Assembly (NCBI GenBank): GCA_937890875.1
Contig: CALAEB010000251.1
Span: forward strand, 1-12,843
DNA length: 12,843 nucleotides
Direction: 5' to 3'
Source of the DNA: an uncultured Anaerolineaceae bacterium
GTDB taxonomy: Bacteria; Chloroflexota; Anaerolineae; Anaerolineales; Anaerolineaceae
The notes beneath the pieces are model-generated. The model saw only the letters and a program-made list of their open reading frames with translations, did not search any database and was not told where the DNA came from. The translations under genes and the position numbers were made by a program. Shown here piece after piece: positions 1 through 6,700 of this stretch. Every line of letters starts with the position of its first letter. Positions within the stretch are counted from its first letter, which is position 1.

Positions 1-498
1 GGCCAGGTTCTGCATCTCCAGCAGTTCAAGCGCTTCTGCCCGCATTTGTTTTTCCTCCGCATAATTCAGATGCAGCATGGAAGAAAAGAGCCCGGCTTTC
101 ATATGCATATGTTTGGCGATCAGCACATTTTCGAACACTGTCAGCTGTTTGAACAGACGGATATTCTGAAATGTCCGGGCAATCCCAAGCTTGGTGATCT
201 GATCCGGCGTCTTCCGGACCACCTCATCGCAAATTTGCTCCGGATCGCCTTTATACAACTTTTTCATTTTCCCGGAGGGCCGGTTGGCCACCATCAGCTG
301 ATCATGAAAATAGACCCTTCCGTTTGTTGGTTCATAAACGCCGGTCACAAAATTGAACGCGGTTGTTTTCCCGGCGCCGTTCGGTCCGATCAAAGCGACA
401 ATCTCATGTTCGTTGACCTCCATGGAAAAGTTGTCAACCGCAACCACACCGCCGAACTGCATGGTGCAGTTTTGAAGTCGAAGGACGTTATTTTCCAT
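1..498 (-). CDS. livG: Branched-chain amino acid ABC transporter ATP-binding protein, LivG-type (partial, C-terminus beyond left edge)
   Basis: This is the N-terminal 166 codons of an ABC ATPase that would power the LivH/LivM permease pair from the cytoplasmic face. The reading frame is open to base 1. The Walker A motif GPNGAGKT is at residues 38-45 and the Q-loop TFQNIRLF (Q111) is visible. The signature motif, Walker B and H-loop lie outside the window. The start ATG (496-498) has a strong GGAGG about 8 nt upstream. The gene overlaps the end of livM by 11 nt, which suggests translational coupling. The stretch between the Walker A strand and the Q-loop is about 24 residues longer than I recall for E. 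coli LivG; the extra part is a charged segment near residues 72-98. The family call is firm. The exact substrate (Leu/Ile/Val or another amino acid) is not shown by the sequence. Confidence 0.93.
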   Translation of the reverse strand, partial: MENNVLRLQNCTMQFGGVVAVDNFSMEVNEHEIVALIGPNGAGKTTAFNFVTGVYEPTNGRVYFHDQLMVANRPSGKMKKLYKGDPEQICDEVVRKTPDQITKLGIARTFQNIRLFKQLTVFENVLIAKHMHMKAGLFSSMLHLNYAEEKQMRAEALELLEMQNLA

Positions 499-1582
499 CC
501 GAAACACCTCCGTTCACTTTTTGTTTCCGGGAAAACAGCCTTTTGAAAAAGCCGAGGAAGCTGTCCCAGCTGAACTCTTTGTCGCCCATAATGCCTTTCG
601 AATAGAAGAGGACCACCATCATCAGCAATATCGAGAAAATGACCATGCGGAAACCGGTCCGGAACAGCGGCACCTGCCAATCGCCGATCATGAGCGGCTG
701 GTCAAAGAAACGCAGCCATTCGCGTCCCGCCGTAACCAGGAAGGAAGCCAGTATACTGCCGGTGACGCTTCCCATCCCGCCCAGCACAACGATCAGCAGG
801 ATATCATAAGTCAGCGTGATGCGGAACGTTCCGGAATCGATCGAGCCCATGTAACTGGCCAGCAAGCCGCCGGCGATCCCGGTGAAGAAAGAACTGATGA
901 TAAACGAAATTTCCTTATGTTTAAACAGGCTGATCCCCATCGCTTCCGCCGCCGTTTCGTCCTCCCGAATTGCTTTAAAGGCCCGGCCATAAGAAGATTT
1001 GATCAGCAGCACCATCAGCAGGATGCAAATCGCGGACAAAATGAACGGAATAAAAATGGAAGAAAAGCGCGGGATTTTCTTCAGCCCGTAAGAACCGTTT
1101 GTGATCAGATCCATCTGGGGACTGGCAATAACCGCCCGGATAATTTCAGAAAAACCCAGCGTCGCGATCGCAAGATAGTCGCTTTTTAACCGGAGAACCG
1201 GAACTCCGATTAACCCGGCCACCAAAGCGGCAAAAAATCCGCCCAACAAAAGCGCCGGGATAAACGGAAGCTCAATTTTCCCGATAACATCGCTCACACC
1301 GTTGATATAATAAACCCCTTCGCGCGCCGCCAGCGGGATCGTGAAAATACCCACCGTATAAGCCCCGATCGCCATAAAACCGGCCTGTCCCAAGGAAAAC
1401 AGTCCGGTGAAACCATTCGTGAGATTCATCGCTACGGCCACCACTGCATAAATGATACTTCGTTCAAGAATCGAGATGGTATAACCGTATTTCGTTTTAT
1501 TCTGCTGCAGGAAGAAGAAAATTCCGACAAGAATTGCAACGGCGATGATATTTAACAGTATTTTCGGTGATTTTTTGATCAT
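488..1582 (-). CDS. livM: Branched-chain amino acid ABC transporter permease, LivM-type
   Basis: An integral membrane permease of 364 residues, the usual partner of LivH in a HAAT-family importer. After a hydrophobic N-terminal segment (about residues 8-25) comes the family hallmark GFTGLFSLGQAGFMAIGAY (57-75). A cytoplasmic coupling loop around GRAFKAIREDE...AMGI follows, then the LGGMGSVTGS motif near the C-terminal helices. The protein ends in a basic, hydrophilic tail of about 35 residues (from about residue 330). The start ATG (1580-1582) lies 2 nt after the livH stop, with a GGAGAAGG ribosome site inside the end of livH. The C-terminus overlaps livG by 11 nt. The gene order livH-livM-livG is the standard one for this importer family. 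Confidence 0.95.
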   Translation of the reverse strand: MIKKSPKILLNIIAVAILVGIFFFLQQNKTKYGYTISILERSIIYAVVAVAMNLTNGFTGLFSLGQAGFMAIGAYTVGIFTIPLAAREGVYYINGVSDVIGKIELPFIPALLLGGFFAALVAGLIGVPVLRLKSDYLAIATLGFSEIIRAVIASPQMDLITNGSYGLKKIPRFSSIFIPFILSAICILLMVLLIKSSYGRAFKAIREDETAAEAMGISLFKHKEISFIISSFFTGIAGGLLASYMGSIDSGTFRITLTYDILLIVVLGGMGSVTGSILASFLVTAGREWLRFFDQPLMIGDWQVPLFRTGFRMVIFSILLMMVVLFYSKGIMGDKEFSWDSFLGFFKRLFSRKQKVNGGVSDGK

Positions 1583-1584
1583 GT

Positions 1585-2466
1585 TTAAACCTTCTCCGTT
1601 GCTTTCTCACCAAATAAACCGGTAGGTCTCACTAAAAGCATAATGATCAGCAGTACAAACGTAAACGCGTCGCTGAACGTTGAATATCCCATCGCGACCA
1701 GGAAAGTCTCCCCCAGGCCAAGGATAAATCCGCCAACTACAGCGCCCGGGATGCTCCCGATTCCGCCTAAAACGGCAGCGACAAAACATTTCAGCCCCGG
1801 AAGCGCCCCGCTGAACGGGTTGACCGACATCCTGTCCGTAAAATAAAGGATCGATCCAACCGCCGCAAGGAGTGAACCGATCGCAAAGGTGAAACTGACC
1901 ACGGAGTTGATTTTGATCCCCATAATTTCCGCCGTTTCATAATCTTTTGAAACTGCCCGCATGGCCATGCCGATTTTTGTATTGTTAATCATGAATAAAA
2001 GCAGAATTACCAGTAGAATGGTTAAAACGGGCGTCAAAAAGGTTACGAAAGAAGCGGAAAGTGATCCGAACTGAAAGATCTTTTTCAAAAACGGCACTTC
2101 CGGATAACCGCGGGGAAGCGCCGTGAAAAGGTAGGTGGCCAGGTTCTGCAATAAATAGGACACCCCGATTGCGGAGATCATGATGGACATTCTGGGAGCG
2201 GAACGCAGCGGTTTATAGGCCACACGCTCGATAACCACACCGATGACGACGGTTCCGATCAGCACAACCGGGATGGCGATATACCAGGGGAAATCCGCCA
2301 TCGTAAAAATCATCAGGTAGCCTGCGATCATAAAAATATCGCCGTGCGCAAAATTAATCAGGCGCAGAATACCATAGACCATGGTATATCCGATTGCGAT
2401 CAACGCATAAGCGCCGCCCAGCGAAATTCCGGTCAGACAATGCTGTAAAATTGTGGCTAAGCTCAT
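1585..2466 (-). CDS. livH: Branched-chain amino acid ABC transporter permease, LivH-type
   Basis: A 293-residue membrane permease with about eight hydrophobic segments. Hallmarks are LRLINFAHGDIFMIAGY (residues 34-50), a coupling loop GMAMRAVSKDYETAEIMGI, and FVAAVLGGIGSIPGA toward the C-terminus. An upstream in-frame ATG at 2554-2556 would add 30 residues. I reject it because the family begins near MSLATILQ and because an AGAGGAG ribosome site (2478-2484) stands 11 nt before the ATG at 2464-2466. The gene is 2 nt upstream of livM. A 329-nt gap with two hairpins separates it from the binding protein gene. LivH and LivM probably form a heterodimeric channel driven by LivG and a LivF-type ATPase; the latter is expected beyond the left edge. 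Confidence 0.95.
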   Translation of the reverse strand: MSLATILQHCLTGISLGGAYALIAIGYTMVYGILRLINFAHGDIFMIAGYLMIFTMADFPWYIAIPVVLIGTVVIGVVIERVAYKPLRSAPRMSIMISAIGVSYLLQNLATYLFTALPRGYPEVPFLKKIFQFGSLSASFVTFLTPVLTILLVILLLFMINNTKIGMAMRAVSKDYETAEIMGIKINSVVSFTFAIGSLLAAVGSILYFTDRMSVNPFSGALPGLKCFVAAVLGGIGSIPGAVVGGFILGLGETFLVAMGYSTFSDAFTFVLLIIMLLVRPTGLFGEKATEKV

Positions 2467-2683
2467 AAAGTAAGTAACTCCTCTTTTCACCGGCAATTCG
2501 AAATAAGAAAAGAATACCCTGTGATTCTCATATTTCGCGCTTAGTGCAAGATACAAAAATCACAAATTTTCTTTTACATCTGAAAAAATCTCCTGAATTC
2601 CGAATTCCTGACTTTTCACCCGCGCAGACAATAATCCGCTCCTCAGGGAAAGTGTATCGCACAGGGAACGAATCTTTATTAAG
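2467..2683. other. Long untranslated spacer between the livK terminator-like hairpin and livH
   Basis: About 220 nt with no credible gene. It would be the 5' leader of livH on read-through transcripts. I looked for a second promoter on the minus strand and found only weak partial matches, none worth naming. It holds a short GAATTC-type direct repeat near 2595-2606 and an A/T-rich patch near 2560-2590. No riboswitch fold was recognised. Confidence 0.4.
2478..2484 (-). promoter_or_regulatory. Ribosome binding site that sets the livH start
   Basis: AGAGGAG read on the minus strand, 11 nt before the ATG at 2464-2466. The spacing is slightly long but usable. The alternative upstream ATG at 2554-2556 has no comparable purine-rich site in front of it, so this site supports the shorter LivH. 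Confidence 0.7.
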
Positions 2684-2707
2684 AAAAGGTGCCTGCCGGC
2701 ACCTTTT
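2684..2707 (-). terminator. Terminator-like hairpin between livK and livH (attenuator candidate)
   Basis: A perfect 10-bp stem, AAAAGGTGCC pairing with GGCACCTTTT, around the 4-nt loop 2694-2697. The T-run sits at the 3' end in both directions: four T on the minus strand and five on the plus strand. It lies 89 nt after the livK stop and within the same transcription unit as livHMG. The likely role is partial termination, lowering permease/ATPase mRNA relative to livK. If termination is complete, livH would need its own promoter. Confidence 0.65.
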
Positions 2708-2729
2708 TGTCTTGCTGGGACTTAGAATG

Positions 2730-2770
2730 TGTTATCTCAAATGACGCCTGTCGCGTCATTTGAGATAACA
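2730..2770 (-). repeat. Perfect 18-bp inverted repeat (hairpin) just after livK
   Basis: Arms 2730-2747 and 2753-2770 are exact reverse complements, with a 5-nt loop at 2748-2752. The hairpin begins about 25 nt after the livK stop codon, and no T-run follows it. A stem this long and perfect at the 3' end of a binding-protein gene would fit a 3'-exonuclease barrier that stabilises livK mRNA. It could also be a copy of a dispersed palindromic element. The sequence alone does not decide between them. Confidence 0.85.
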
Positions 2771-2795
2771 GCATGGATTCCAACAATTCTAGCAA

Positions 2796-3956
2796 TTATT
2801 CGGCGACCGTGACTGTCTTCAGGAATTTGAATTGACCGTCTTCAACGACTTTGATAAACGCCATGTCTTTGTTGGCGTCGCCATTTTCGTCAAAAGAGAT
2901 GTGTCCGGTTACGCCGTCAAACTCTGTGGTGACCAGCGCGTCGCGAATCGCGTTTGGATCAACGGAATCCGCATTTTTAATCGCGGTCAGGATCGCGAGA
3001 TATGCGTCATAACCGAGTGCAGAAACGGCGGGGATGATATCCGGCTGGTTATTCGCGACCAAATATTCTTTGAAACCTTTTACAAAGGATTCAGCTTCCG
3101 CGGTGGCGGGATCGGCTTCGTCAAAGAATGTGGACAGGACAACACCTTCGGAGTCAGCGCCGGCATTCTCAATGATCGTCGCGTTTTCCCATGTGTCGCC
3201 GCCCATGATTGTAGCGGTGATGCCCAGTTCGCGGGCCTGTTTAATGATCAGGGGAGCGGTAACAATGGAAGACGGAGCAAAGATAACATCCGGTCCAACG
3301 GCTTTAATATTCGTCAGGATCGCTTTGAAGTCAGTCTGATTGGTCTGGAACTGTTCCTGGGAAACGACCGAGCCCTCACCGGCCAGTTTTGTAAAGGCCG
3401 TCACGAAGAAGCTGCCTAAGCCCGAGGAATAATCATCACCCAGCTGGGTGATAACCGCGGCGGTCTTCGCGCCGTTCTGGAAAGCATAATTCGCCATGAC
3501 CGTGCCCTGGAAAGGATCCAGAAATGCGACGCGGAAATAATAATCATTTCCGAAAGTAACCTGCGGGTTGGTACAGGAGGCGCCCATCGCAGGGATCTGT
3601 GCCTCAGCGAAAATTTCACCGGCTGCAATGGAGACGCCGGAGCCATAAGAACCAACAACGGCCTTAACGCCTTTGCTGACCAGGCTTTGCGCGGCGGTCA
3701 CGGCTTCAGTTTTATCACTCTTATTATCCACCTCAAAAAGGTTGATTTTATAAGTTTTCCCGCCTGCTTCAACCGTCGGGTAAACTTCATTGGCATAGCG
3801 TATACCGAGCACTTCCTGAAAACCGCCGCCGCCATTTTCACCGGTAACCGGTTCGAAAACACCGATTGTGATCTCATCGTCAGCCGCATACGCAAAACCC
3901 GTCAGCATTGCGGCCAATACAACCATAAGCATAAATAACGAAATAATCTTTTTCAT
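2796..3956 (-). CDS. livK: Extracellular amino acid-binding protein of a LivK/BraC-type ABC importer
   Basis: A 386-residue type I periplasmic-binding-fold protein that captures the substrate outside the membrane and delivers it to LivHM. A signal peptide is clear: MKKII, a hydrophobic core to about residue 20, then FAYA|ADDE with likely signal peptidase I cleavage near residue 24. There is no lipobox cysteine. The mature start EITIGVFEPVTG is typical of the Peripla_BP_6 family. Ligand-region features include VVGSYGSGVS and QIPAMGASCTNP. The middle (TDFKAIL, FAPSSI, IMGGDTWEN) and the C-terminal YDAYLAI also fit. The ATG (3954-3956) has GGGAGG about 5 nt upstream. The gene is first in the liv unit and directly follows the promoter at 4035-4063. 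The glycine-rich GENGGGG segment near residue 39 lies where the ligand-contact loop is expected. Substrate identity cannot be read from the sequence. Confidence 0.95.
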   Translation of the reverse strand: MKKIISLFMLMVVLAAMLTGFAYAADDEITIGVFEPVTGENGGGGFQEVLGIRYANEVYPTVEAGGKTYKINLFEVDNKSDKTEAVTAAQSLVSKGVKAVVGSYGSGVSIAAGEIFAEAQIPAMGASCTNPQVTFGNDYYFRVAFLDPFQGTVMANYAFQNGAKTAAVITQLGDDYSSGLGSFFVTAFTKLAGEGSVVSQEQFQTNQTDFKAILTNIKAVGPDVIFAPSSIVTAPLIIKQARELGITATIMGGDTWENATIIENAGADSEGVVLSTFFDEADPATAEAESFVKGFKEYLVANNQPDIIPAVSALGYDAYLAILTAIKNADSVDPNAIRDALVTTEFDGVTGHISFDENGDANKDMAFIKVVEDGQFKFLKTVTVAE

Positions 3957-4034
3957 ATTCCTCCCTAATATTTTACCGGAACCGACTACTCCGGCTTTCA
4001 GAGCACATCAAGTGAATTGTTATGTATTTGAAGA

Positions 4035-4063
4035 ATTATAGCATGCAAAAAAAAGAATAGCAA
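4035..4063 (-). promoter_or_regulatory. Promoter of the liv operon (sigma-70 type)
   Basis: On the minus strand a perfect -10 box TATAAT (4035-4040) is preceded by TG one base upstream (extended -10). It is separated by exactly 17 nt from TTGCTA (4058-4063; 4 of 6 matches to TTGACA). The spacer contains a run of eight T. Predicted transcription start is near 4028, giving a leader of about 70 nt before livK. Confidence 0.8.
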
Positions 4064-4335
4064 TATTTTACCACTTTTTAAATCAAACAAGTTGGATCTC
4101 CGAGATTCCAAATGTGAATCGAAAATATACTTTTTTTGCCGCAGGATTATCCGGCAGAACCGTCAATGCGGCAACAAAGGGGATCATTCAGCCAGACAGG
4201 TCTCCAATCTCAGAATGTTCGTTTGCCTGGCTGCGAAAAGTAAAAAATATCCACAGATCCTTATCCTGCCGGAGCCATCAACAAACCGAAGCAGACAAGC
4301 GAAGCGAAAAGCAACCTGAATCAGAATAATTTGTA
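4064..4335. other. Divergent spacer between livK and osmC-like gene, no gene supported
   Basis: About 270 nt between the two back-to-back promoters. Short open frames occur (for example 4092-4319 plus), but none has a ribosome site, family resemblance or convincing composition. An 8-bp inverted repeat TTGCCGCA/TGCGGCAA (4136-4143 and 4167-4174) encloses a 23-nt loop. TTATCC-type segments at 4147 and 4261 are loosely alike. No RNA gene or known regulatory element is recognised. Confidence 0.4.
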
Positions 4336-4347
4336 AGACAATTGTCT
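4336..4347. promoter_or_regulatory. Perfect 12-bp palindrome overlapping the osmC -35 box (operator candidate)
   Basis: AGACAATTGTCT is its own reverse complement. Its right half contains the TTGTCT -35 box of the osmC promoter, so a protein bound here would block RNA polymerase. osmC/ohr genes are often repressed by MarR-family thiol sensors of the OhrR type, whose sites carry CAATT-like half-sites. The match here is by general resemblance only, and no regulator gene is in the window. Confidence 0.45.
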
Positions 4348-4370
4348 CAACAGGAGGAATGCAATATAAT
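4342..4370 (+). promoter_or_regulatory. Promoter of the osmC-like gene (sigma-70 type)
   Basis: TTGTCT (4342-4347; 4 of 6 matches to TTGACA) and a perfect TATAAT (4365-4370) with a 17-nt spacer. Predicted start is near 4377, leaving a purine-rich leader of about 58 nt before the ATG at 4435. The -35 box is half of the palindrome at 4336-4347. Confidence 0.7.
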
Positions 4371-4434
4371 GAAAGGAAAGAAAGTTGTTTTATCGTCCGA
4401 TAAGATAACGATGGCAAAGAAAAGGAGAAAATGA

Positions 4435-4854
4435 ATGCCAACCAGAACTTCACATGCTGAATGGAACGGAACGCTGAAAGAGGGAAAAGGAAAGATGAAG
4501 CTCGGCAGCGGCGCTTTCGAAGGCGCTTTTTCCTTCGGTTCCCGCTTTGAGGAAGATCCCGGAACCAATCCGGAAGAATTGATCGGCGCAGCCCATGCGG
4601 GCTGTTTTTCCATGTTTCTGTCCGCCCTGCTGACGGATGCCGGTTTCCCGCCGAAAAGCGTGACCACCGATGCAAAGGTTCATCTGAAAGCCGGTCCGGT
4701 CATCGCTCAAATCGACTTGACGACCGTCGGGGATGTGCCGGGAATCAGCGAAGCTGAATTTCTCAAACTGGCGGAAGACGCAAAACAGGGATGCCCGGTT
4801 TCGAAAGCGTTGGCCGGAGTTGAGATCAAACTTTCCGCGAGATTAGCGGTTTAG
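4435..4854 (+). CDS. osmC: OsmC-family peroxiredoxin (organic/inorganic hydroperoxide reductase)
   Basis: A 139-residue cytoplasmic thiol peroxidase, close to the length of E. coli OsmC (about 143). It reduces organic hydroperoxides and H2O2 using two cysteines. Family landmarks are all present: HAEWNGTLKEGKG at the N-terminus, R37 in SRFEED, GTNPEELIGAAHAGCFSM with the peroxidatic C57, E48, and AKQGCPVSKAL with the resolving C120. The ATG has GGAG (4424-4427) 7 nt upstream. It is the only plus-strand gene and is monocistronic, with its own promoter. Its end faces the end of the AstE-like gene, 52 nt away. It matches the OsmC subgroup (PEELIGAAHAGCFSM) better than Ohr. Its position beside peptide and amino acid uptake genes is probably incidental. 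Confidence 0.95.
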   Translation: MPTRTSHAEWNGTLKEGKGKMKLGSGAFEGAFSFGSRFEEDPGTNPEELIGAAHAGCFSMFLSALLTDAGFPPKSVTTDAKVHLKAGPVIAQIDLTTVGDVPGISEAEFLKLAEDAKQGCPVSKALAGVEIKLSARLAV

Positions 4855-4855
4855 G

Positions 4856-4892
4856 AAAAACAGAGGGTATCCGCAAAACAGGGATACCCTCT
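4856..4892 (-). terminator. Rho-independent terminator of the dpp/hydrolase operon
   Basis: An 11-bp perfect stem (4862-4872 with 4882-4892) and a 9-nt loop. On the minus strand it is followed by G and then five T (4856-4860). It lies 14 nt past the stop of the AstE-like gene at 4907. On the plus strand the sequence after the stem is TATCGATCC, with no T-run, so it serves the minus strand best. It may still slow plus-strand transcription leaving osmC. Confidence 0.85.
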
Positions 4893-4906
4893 TATCGATC
4901 CCTCTA

Positions 4907-5920
4907 TTATTTGTTTTTTATCTGCAAAGCTGTCGATCGTTCGCCGATAATATAGGTATAGTCCCCGGGAACCATAACGCCCGGCAAAGTTTTCATCATC
5001 AGCGGGACGCTTTCTTCGACCGGCGCGTATAATGTCTCAACTTCGCGGAAATCATACAAATTAAGGATCCGTCCGAGTACGTTCCCTTTTTTAATCGGTT
5101 CGTTCAGCATGTCAACGCCGACTTCCGGCACAAACCAGCCGCCGTTGCGCGCGCGCATCAAAGGCCGGTGTTTATCCCGGATGACATATTGGATATCCGG
5201 CAGAACCGGCGTCCCATCCACCATCCCCTTGTATTTCATGATATTAAAGATGCCCTGGATGGCCTCTTCATAACACCAGTCAGGCATCCCTATCCCGCCA
5301 TGCTCGACCAGCAGCGCGTCTTTGCCCTGGGAAGCGGCGTAATCCGTGATTGTTCCGCTCCATGCCGGCGTTCCTGCATAAAGATATTTAAATCCGAACA
5401 TGCTGGAAACTTCCAACTCATGGCTGAACTCGTCCGGATTCGTCGTCCGCGCATAAATATAGTGGATAATCGTCCCGTAGCCGCTGTGATAATCCAGCAA
5501 ACAATCCGTCTGATCCACAGCATCCGTCAACACCGTCGCCATCTGCTGTGTGACCCAGCCGGGATTATGCGGATTATCGAACCTGGCAGGAAATACACGG
5601 TTCATGTTCCAGCCGTCCTGCAAGGTATGCCGCGTGTTCGTAGCCGCTGCCAAAGGATTGGCGACCGGGATGATCACCACCGCTCCGCGCAGTTTTTCCG
5701 GATCCAGCCGCAAATAATAATCCCGAATCATCTTTGCGGTGCCCATCGCATCACCATGCAGCGCATTCGTAATTAAAAGAGAAGGGCCGGGCTTGGCCCC
5801 ATTGATAACATGAACCGGAATCTCAATATTATTTCCATCCGGCAGCTCGCCCAGCCGGACTTTTCCGAATGCTTTTTCACCCGGTTCCGCTTCAACATTA
5901 AGGAATTTGACAGATCCCAT
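4907..5920 (-). CDS. AstE/aspartoacylase-like (M14-type) hydrolase, complete copy
   Basis: 337 residues of the succinylglutamate desuccinylase/aspartoacylase superfamily, zinc-dependent enzymes that cleave N-acyl groups from amino acids. Seen: a region NALHGDAMG (53-60) in the place of the zinc motif HGDE, DGWNMNRVFPAR (102-113) like the family's NLNR-FPG substrate loop, DYHSG (143-147) with the third metal ligand His145, and VEHGG (205-209) with Glu206 in the catalytic position. The C-terminal part (about 245-335) resembles the beta-rich/biotinyl-lipoyl-like tail common in this superfamily. The Glu of HxxE is Ala58 here, which is odd for a zinc enzyme. No signal peptide is seen, so it is probably cytoplasmic. 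It is 12 nt after the amidohydrolase gene, with AGAGGA before the ATG, and is last in the operon. The partial gene at the right edge is a close paralogue. The acyl substrate is unknown. Confidence 0.85.
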   Translation of the reverse strand: MGSVKFLNVEAEPGEKAFGKVRLGELPDGNNIEIPVHVINGAKPGPSLLITNALHGDAMGTAKMIRDYYLRLDPEKLRGAVVIIPVANPLAAATNTRHTLQDGWNMNRVFPARFDNPHNPGWVTQQMATVLTDAVDQTDCLLDYHSGYGTIIHYIYARTTNPDEFSHELEVSSMFGFKYLYAGTPAWSGTITDYAASQGKDALLVEHGGIGMPDWCYEEAIQGIFNIMKYKGMVDGTPVLPDIQYVIRDKHRPLMRARNGGWFVPEVGVDMLNEPIKKGNVLGRILNLYDFREVETLYAPVEESVPLMMKTLPGVMVPGDYTYIIGERSTALQIKNK

Positions 5921-5932
5921 TCCGGTCCTCTC

Positions 5933-6700
5933 TTACGCGACGTCAAGTTTCAGAAGTTTTGCAGCGTTTTTATAGAGGATTTTTTGTTTGCTCTCCTCCG
6001 GAATATCCATGTTATAGACGGCATCCAGATTGTATTTAAACCGCCAGGACCGGTTGGGGTTAGCGTCGGTCCCGAACAGGATCCGGTTGTCGTCTCCCCG
6101 AAGCTGATGGAGCAGGAATGAACCGATATTGGGGATAACCTGCGCCAAATAGGCAACCCGCAAAGTGATATCACAAAACATATTGGGGTTCTTGTACACA
6201 ATCGCGGGGTCCCCTGCCAGCGGATCGACATGCGCCAGGACAATTTTGGCTTTTGGATAACGGATTGACAGTTCATCCAAAAGGAATGGAGATCCGAATG
6301 AGGTTATTGAGTTTTGTGAATAGATTGGCCCGGTATGAAACAAAATCGGAATATCCAGTTCAATACATTTCTCAATGACAGGGCCAATCAAGGGATCAAT
6401 TGGCGAAAAGTTTTGAATCGGAGGATGCAGTTTCAAGCCTTTAAAGCCGTAATCCTTGATATAGTGTTCCAACGTCTTAGCGGCATCTGGTTCCCGCGGC
6501 ATCACCGAAGCGAACCCGATACACCGGTCAGGATGTTGTTTGGTAAGCTCATAAATATAATCGTTCGATTCGGATATTTCCGTGACAGTAGTGCCGAGCG
6601 GGCACAACACCGACAGATCAATTTTGTTTGCGTCCATATCCTGTAAGAAAACTTTAAAATCGCCTTTTTGGGGAGCATGTGTGTGAAAATCAATGATCAT
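5933..6700 (-). CDS. Amidohydrolase-related TIM-barrel metal hydrolase (Amidohydrolase_2 type)
   Basis: 255 residues of the metal-dependent TIM-barrel family that includes ACMSD-like decarboxylases and various lactone/amide hydrolases. The ordered metal and active-site signatures are intact: DFHTH (His6, His8), GLKLHPP (88-94), ILFHTG (His122), IVLAHVD (His157) and LFGTDANP (Asp212). The length is near the short end of the family. No signal peptide, so cytoplasmic. The ATG (6698-6700) has AGAGGAAA about 6 nt upstream. The gene is 228 nt downstream of the M20 gene and 12 nt upstream of the AstE-like gene, so it is coupled to the latter. The reaction (hydrolysis of a cyclic amide/ester or decarboxylation) cannot be fixed from the sequence. 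Its place in a peptide-uptake cluster suggests work on an imported amino acid derivative. Confidence 0.88.
   Translation of the reverse strand: MIIDFHTHAPQKGDFKVFLQDMDANKIDLSVLCPLGTTVTEISESNDYIYELTKQHPDRCIGFASVMPREPDAAKTLEHYIKDYGFKGLKLHPPIQNFSPIDPLIGPVIEKCIELDIPILFHTGPIYSQNSITSFGSPFLLDELSIRYPKAKIVLAHVDPLAGDPAIVYKNPNMFCDITLRVAYLAQVIPNIGSFLLHQLRGDDNRILFGTDANPNRSWRFKYNLDAVYNMDIPEESKQKILYKNAAKLLKLDVA

Noticed and set aside
521..1189. Plus-strand open frame of 222 codons
   Set aside because: It lies wholly antisense to livM, whose protein has clear family motifs. The plus-strand product is low-complexity and charged, with no recognisable fold.
2467..2556. Longer LivH starting at the ATG 2554-2556
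   Set aside because: The extra 30 residues do not resemble LivH N-termini, and a good ribosome site supports the ATG at 2464-2466.
2832..3419. Plus-strand open frame of 195 codons
   Set aside because: It is antisense to livK and shows no family motif or ribosome site; a codon-bias shadow.
4092..4329. Overlapping small plus-strand frames of 71-75 codons before osmC
   Set aside because: No ribosome binding site, no recognisable motif, and they end across the osmC promoter area.
4184..4675. Minus-strand frame of 163 codons across the osmC 5' half
   Set aside because: It overlaps a certain gene (osmC) and both of its promoter elements; Ser/Arg-rich shadow translation.
4862..4892. Stem-loop as a dedicated osmC terminator
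   Set aside because: The plus-strand sequence after the stem lacks a T-run. The five-T tract is on the minus-strand side, so it was assigned to the AstE-like operon.
5168..5776. Plus-strand frame of 202 codons
   Set aside because: Antisense to the AstE-like gene, with no domain signature.
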